Assembly: GCF_003202035.1 (NCBI RefSeq)
Contig: NZ_QJKC01000001.1
Coordinates: 71,114 to 135,113 of the forward strand
Origin: Aquitalea magnusonii
Lineage (GTDB): Bacteria > Pseudomonadota > Gammaproteobacteria > Burkholderiales > Chromobacteriaceae
Length of the DNA: 64,000 nt
Direction: 5' to 3'
Every line of letters begins with the position of its first letter. The stretch's first letter is position 1. Below are positions 61,611-64,000 of the stretch, one piece after another. Below the pieces are notes generated by a model that searched no databases, was not told the DNA's origin, and saw nothing but the letters and a program-made list of their open reading frames with translations. Position numbers and translations under genes: made by a program.

Positions 61611-61778
61611 ATGCGAGTACAGGCGAATCCGGCCGATATCGGTCGTTGTGGTTGTGGGCGACGTGATTATTGCGATGGCAGCCATGGTCTGAGTGAAGAA
61701 CAATGGCAGGCCAGGCTGGCCGAAGAGCAAAAACAGGCCGAGCAGCTGGCGGAGCAGGCTGATTTCGGCGACGACTGA
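61611..61778 (+). CDS. Small CDGSH-like iron-sulfur motif protein
   Basis: A 55-residue protein starting MRVQANPADIGRCGCGRRDYCDGSHG. C-x-C and CDGSH are the ligand residues of the CDGSH [2Fe-2S] family, but only five residues separate the second and third Cys instead of eight, so cluster binding is uncertain. The C-terminal half is a charged Gln/Glu helix. GGGGAAG precedes the ATG. Confidence 0.6.
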   Translation: MRVQANPADIGRCGCGRRDYCDGSHGLSEEQWQARLAEEQKQAEQLAEQADFGDD

Positions 61779-61800
61779 GCACACAGGCGGCCCATGTCGA

Positions 61801-61840
61801 AACAGCCCGCACATCCTGATGGATGTGCGGGCTGTTTGTT
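61801..61840. terminator. Bidirectional terminator
   Basis: A perfect 16-bp stem (61801-61816 with 61821-61836) around a TGAT loop between the CDGSH-like gene and the convergent phasin gene. T-rich on the plus side (TGTTTG). Confidence 0.8.
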
Positions 61841-61855
61841 TGCGGATGGCAGGGT

Positions 61856-62245
61856 TTATTTTTTCTTGTCTGCCGTTTCCGTTGGCTGGAGATAGGCCGC
61901 CATGCCCTGCAAGGAGTGCTGCATGCTGCCCAGGTGCTCCAGCGCCAGGCCTTGCAGGTCTTCCTGGGCCTTGGTCAGGATGCCGCAGAACTCGCCGGAA
62001 CATTCCATGGCCTGGTTGGCGTTTTCCTTGGCGATGCTGCTGATCTGGTTGAGTGCTTCTTGCGGGCTGCCGGCCTGGCTAAGGGCTTGCAGCGATTTGG
62101 CATAGTTGTCCAGCTGGCTGCGGCTGGTGCTGATCTGGAAATTCATCAATTGCTCGACATTGTTCATCGAAACCTGCAGGAACTTCAGGGTGATGTCGAG
62201 GCTGGGTTGCTGCGGGAAGCGGGCATTCTTCGGGCTGGATGACAT
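61856..62245 (-). CDS. phaP: Phasin family protein
   Basis: A 129-residue protein starting MSSSPKNARFPQQ with an AGGAGAACCCCC leader. Long amphipathic helices (FLQVSMNNVEQLMNFQISTSR, then YAKSLQALSQAGSPQEALNQIS) match the Phasin_2 pattern. Phasins coat polyhydroxyalkanoate granules. Confidence 0.82.
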   Translation of the reverse strand: MSSSPKNARFPQQPSLDITLKFLQVSMNNVEQLMNFQISTSRSQLDNYAKSLQALSQAGSPQEALNQISSIAKENANQAMECSGEFCGILTKAQEDLQGLALEHLGSMQHSLQGMAAYLQPTETADKKK

Positions 62246-62446
62246 GGGGGTTCTCCTGGGCTGGCGCAGCGCGTGGAAAATCAAGAAGATGATTTCCAGG
62301 TTCGGGCTGCATCGGTTTTGAGCGCCGCATCAGCTAATCGTTCAGTGTGCCGGGCGAGGTAAGCAGCTGCCGGGCTGGCCAAGCCCGGCAGATACTGGCC
62401 ATGCCGGTGGACAACCCGGCCTTTGTAATGGTATCGATGCGGCTGC

Positions 62447-64000
62447 TCAAGCCAGCGCACGGGCGATGAACTGGCGCGGCACGCGGGTTTTCGGCACCCG
62501 GCCGGCAAACCAGCTGCGCACATCTTCCTCCAGACCGATGCCATGCATGTAGTTGTACAGCGCCTTGTTAAGCGCCTTGCCCATGGCGTCGTGGTCGGTG
62601 CCGGTGGGGTCGATGAAGCCGACATCGTTCTTGGCAAAGCTGACCGGCGGCAGCGGGCGCAGGCTGACGCCGTATTCCTCCGGGTTCTGGCCCACCGGCG
62701 AATGTACCGTACAGGCAAAGCGGTGGAAGAAACCGGACTGGATGCAGCCGGTATCAAACAGCTGGCGCACGTATTCCAGCGCATCCACCGTGTCCTGCAC
62801 CGTCTGGGTGGGGAAGCCGTACATCAGGTAGGCATGCACCAGCACCCCGGCTTCGGTAAAACTTTGCGTGACCCGCGCCACCTGTTCCACCGACACGCCT
62901 TTTTTCATCAGCTTGAGCAGGCGGTCCGAGGCCACTTCCAGCCCGCCGGAAATGGCAATGCAGCCGCTTTCCGCCAGTAGCTGGCACAGCTCCGGGGTAA
63001 ATGATTTCTCGAAACGGATATTGCCCCACCAGGAAATGGACACATTGCGCCGTAGCAGTTCTTCGGCCAGCGCGCGCAGCATCTTGGGCGGTGCGGCCTC
63101 GTCGACAAAGTGAAAACCGGTCTGGCCGGTTTCGGCAATGATGGCTTCGATACGGTCCACCAGCGTGCTGGCCGAGGCGGTTTCGTAGCGTGAGATGTAG
63201 TCCAGCGTCACGTCACAAAAACTGCACTTTTTCCAGTAACAGCCATGGGCCACCGTCAGCTTGTTCCAGCGCCCGTCGCTCCACAGCCGGTGCATGGGAT
63301 TGAGCATGTCCAGCAGCGACAGGTAGCGGTCGATGGGCAGGCCATCCCAGGTGGGGGTGCCGACTTCCTCGAAGGGGATGTCGGCTTCCATCATGTTGAT
63401 GTAGCGCACCGCGCCATTCTCGCGCACGAAGGTGCGCACCAGGCGCGAGGCCGAGCGCTTGCCTTGCAGGTGTTCCAGCAGCGCCAGTAGCGGCTTTTCG
63501 CCATCATCCAGGGTGATGAAGTCAAAGTAATCGAATACCCGTGGCTCTTTCAGTTCGCGCAGCTCGGTATTGACGAAACCGCCGCCCAGCACGGTGCGAA
63601 TGGCCGGCCAGCGCGCCTTGATGGTCTGGGCGATGCGGAAGGCGGCATACACCGAACCGGGGAAGGGCACCGACAACAGCACGATGTCCGGCTGATGGCG
63701 GGCAATGGCTTCTTCCACCAGTTGTTGCAGGGTGTCGTCCACCAGCGTGGGTTTGCCGGCCAGTGCGCGGGCCAGCGGGTCGAAGGTGGGCTGGCTCATG
63801 GCCAGTGATTCGGCATAGCGCACGAATTCAAAACGCTCATCTACCGCTTCGCGCAGCACATCGGCGATGTCATTCAGGTAGAGCGTTGCCAGATGGCGGG
63901 CGCGGTCCTGCTGGCCCAGTGCGCCAAAGGCCCAGGCCAGCGGGTCGCCACCGTAAGGATCGTCCGGGTCGACATACACTTCCAGCGCGGCAAAGCGTTC
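62447..64000 (-). CDS. B12-binding radical SAM protein (partial, N-terminus outside window)
   Basis: More than 510 residues. The frame is open to the window end, so the true start lies outside. The N-terminal part has a B12-binding-type Rossmann segment (IVLLSVPFPGSVYAAFRIAQT, VLGGGFVNTEL, FDFITLDDGEKPL). The radical SAM core has CYWKKCSFCDV (CxxxCxxC) and VHAYLMYGFPTQTVQDT. The substrate is unknown; related proteins act in peptide or lipid maturation. Confidence 0.85.
   Translation of the reverse strand, partial: ERFAALEVYVDPDDPYGGDPLAWAFGALGQQDRARHLATLYLNDIADVLREAVDERFEFVRYAESLAMSQPTFDPLARALAGKPTLVDDTLQQLVEEAIARHQPDIVLLSVPFPGSVYAAFRIAQTIKARWPAIRTVLGGGFVNTELRELKEPRVFDYFDFITLDDGEKPLLALLEHLQGKRSASRLVRTFVRENGAVRYINMMEADIPFEEVGTPTWDGLPIDRYLSLLDMLNPMHRLWSDGRWNKLTVAHGCYWKKCSFCDVTLDYISRYETASASTLVDRIEAIIAETGQTGFHFVDEAAPPKMLRALAEELLRRNVSISWWGNIRFEKSFTPELCQLLAESGCIAISGGLEVASDRLLKLMKKGVSVEQVARVTQSFTEAGVLVHAYLMYGFPTQTVQDTVDALEYVRQLFDTGCIQSGFFHRFACTVHSPVGQNPEEYGVSLRPLPPVSFAKNDVGFIDPTGTDHDAMGKALNKALYNYMHGIGLEEDVRSWFAGRVPKTRVPRQFIARALA

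Overview
The window is high-GC chromosomal DNA from a betaproteobacterium. I lean towards Neisseriales/Chromobacteriaceae (Aquitalea, Chromobacterium or Vogesella-like), judged by gene content such as the ssb / YajR-type MFS / uvrA block, recN-nadK, a phasin and macAB. This placement rests on family recognition, not on a search. Most genes are ordinary chromosomal ones. The unusual part is a roughly 12 kb integrative element, with a phage-derived remnant beside it.

Layout. 1-7.3 kb: a truncated Xre/ParS antitoxin, a phosphodiesterase-like enzyme, a globin-coupled HD-GYP protein, an RlmN-like radical SAM methyltransferase, and a periplasmic-sensor histidine kinase with a NarL-type regulator. 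7.5-12.1 kb: a MacA-MacB-outer-membrane efflux operon. 12.1-17.0 kb: an amino-acid ABC transporter pair without an ATPase, divergent from a homocysteine S-methyltransferase, followed by a LysR/hchA divergent pair. 17.3-22.8 kb: ssb, MFS, uvrA and a VOC protein. 23.4-27.7 kb: a histone-deacetylase-like amidohydrolase with an MFS carrier, an outer-membrane channel and a LuxR regulator. 28-31.9 kb: a LysR/MFS pair, a lipoprotein and a protein of unknown function.

Mobile region. 32.0-33.2 kb holds small phage genes, several with frameshifts or an in-frame stop. From about 33.35 to 45.69 kb lies an element with a P4-type tyrosine integrase beside tRNA-Ser(UGA). Candidate att cores and a 22-bp repeat occur at both ends. 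Its core is one tightly overlapping minus-strand operon: AlpA-like regulator, winged-helix protein, KilA-N protein, a C4-type antisense RNA region, small proteins, a CHC2 zinc-finger primase part, and a TOPRIM/DUF3987 primase-helicase. Downstream of the operon terminator is about 0.9 kb of non-coding DNA built from some twenty units. Each unit repeats its own short word two or three times, one helical turn apart, and the word changes from unit to unit. This is the most unusual object in the window and may be the element's origin. The element also carries an AT-rich gene of unknown function next to the integrase, an isolated lambda gpI-like operon and a lipoprotein.

45.7-64 kb returns to chromosome: tRNA-Ser, recN, nadK, a CHASE/PAS kinase with a FixJ-type regulator, msrA, a second HDAC-like hydrolase, a DUF1653 protein, a GNAT acetyltransferase, dusC, a UmuD-like protease without umuC, a polyamine catabolism and uptake cluster (LuxR, puuC-like, spuC-like, potF-like), a small CDGSH-like protein, a phasin, and a B12-binding radical SAM enzyme cut by the window end. 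Two HDAC-like amidohydrolases plus the putrescine genes suggest an organism that uses polyamines and acetylated amides; this is inference.
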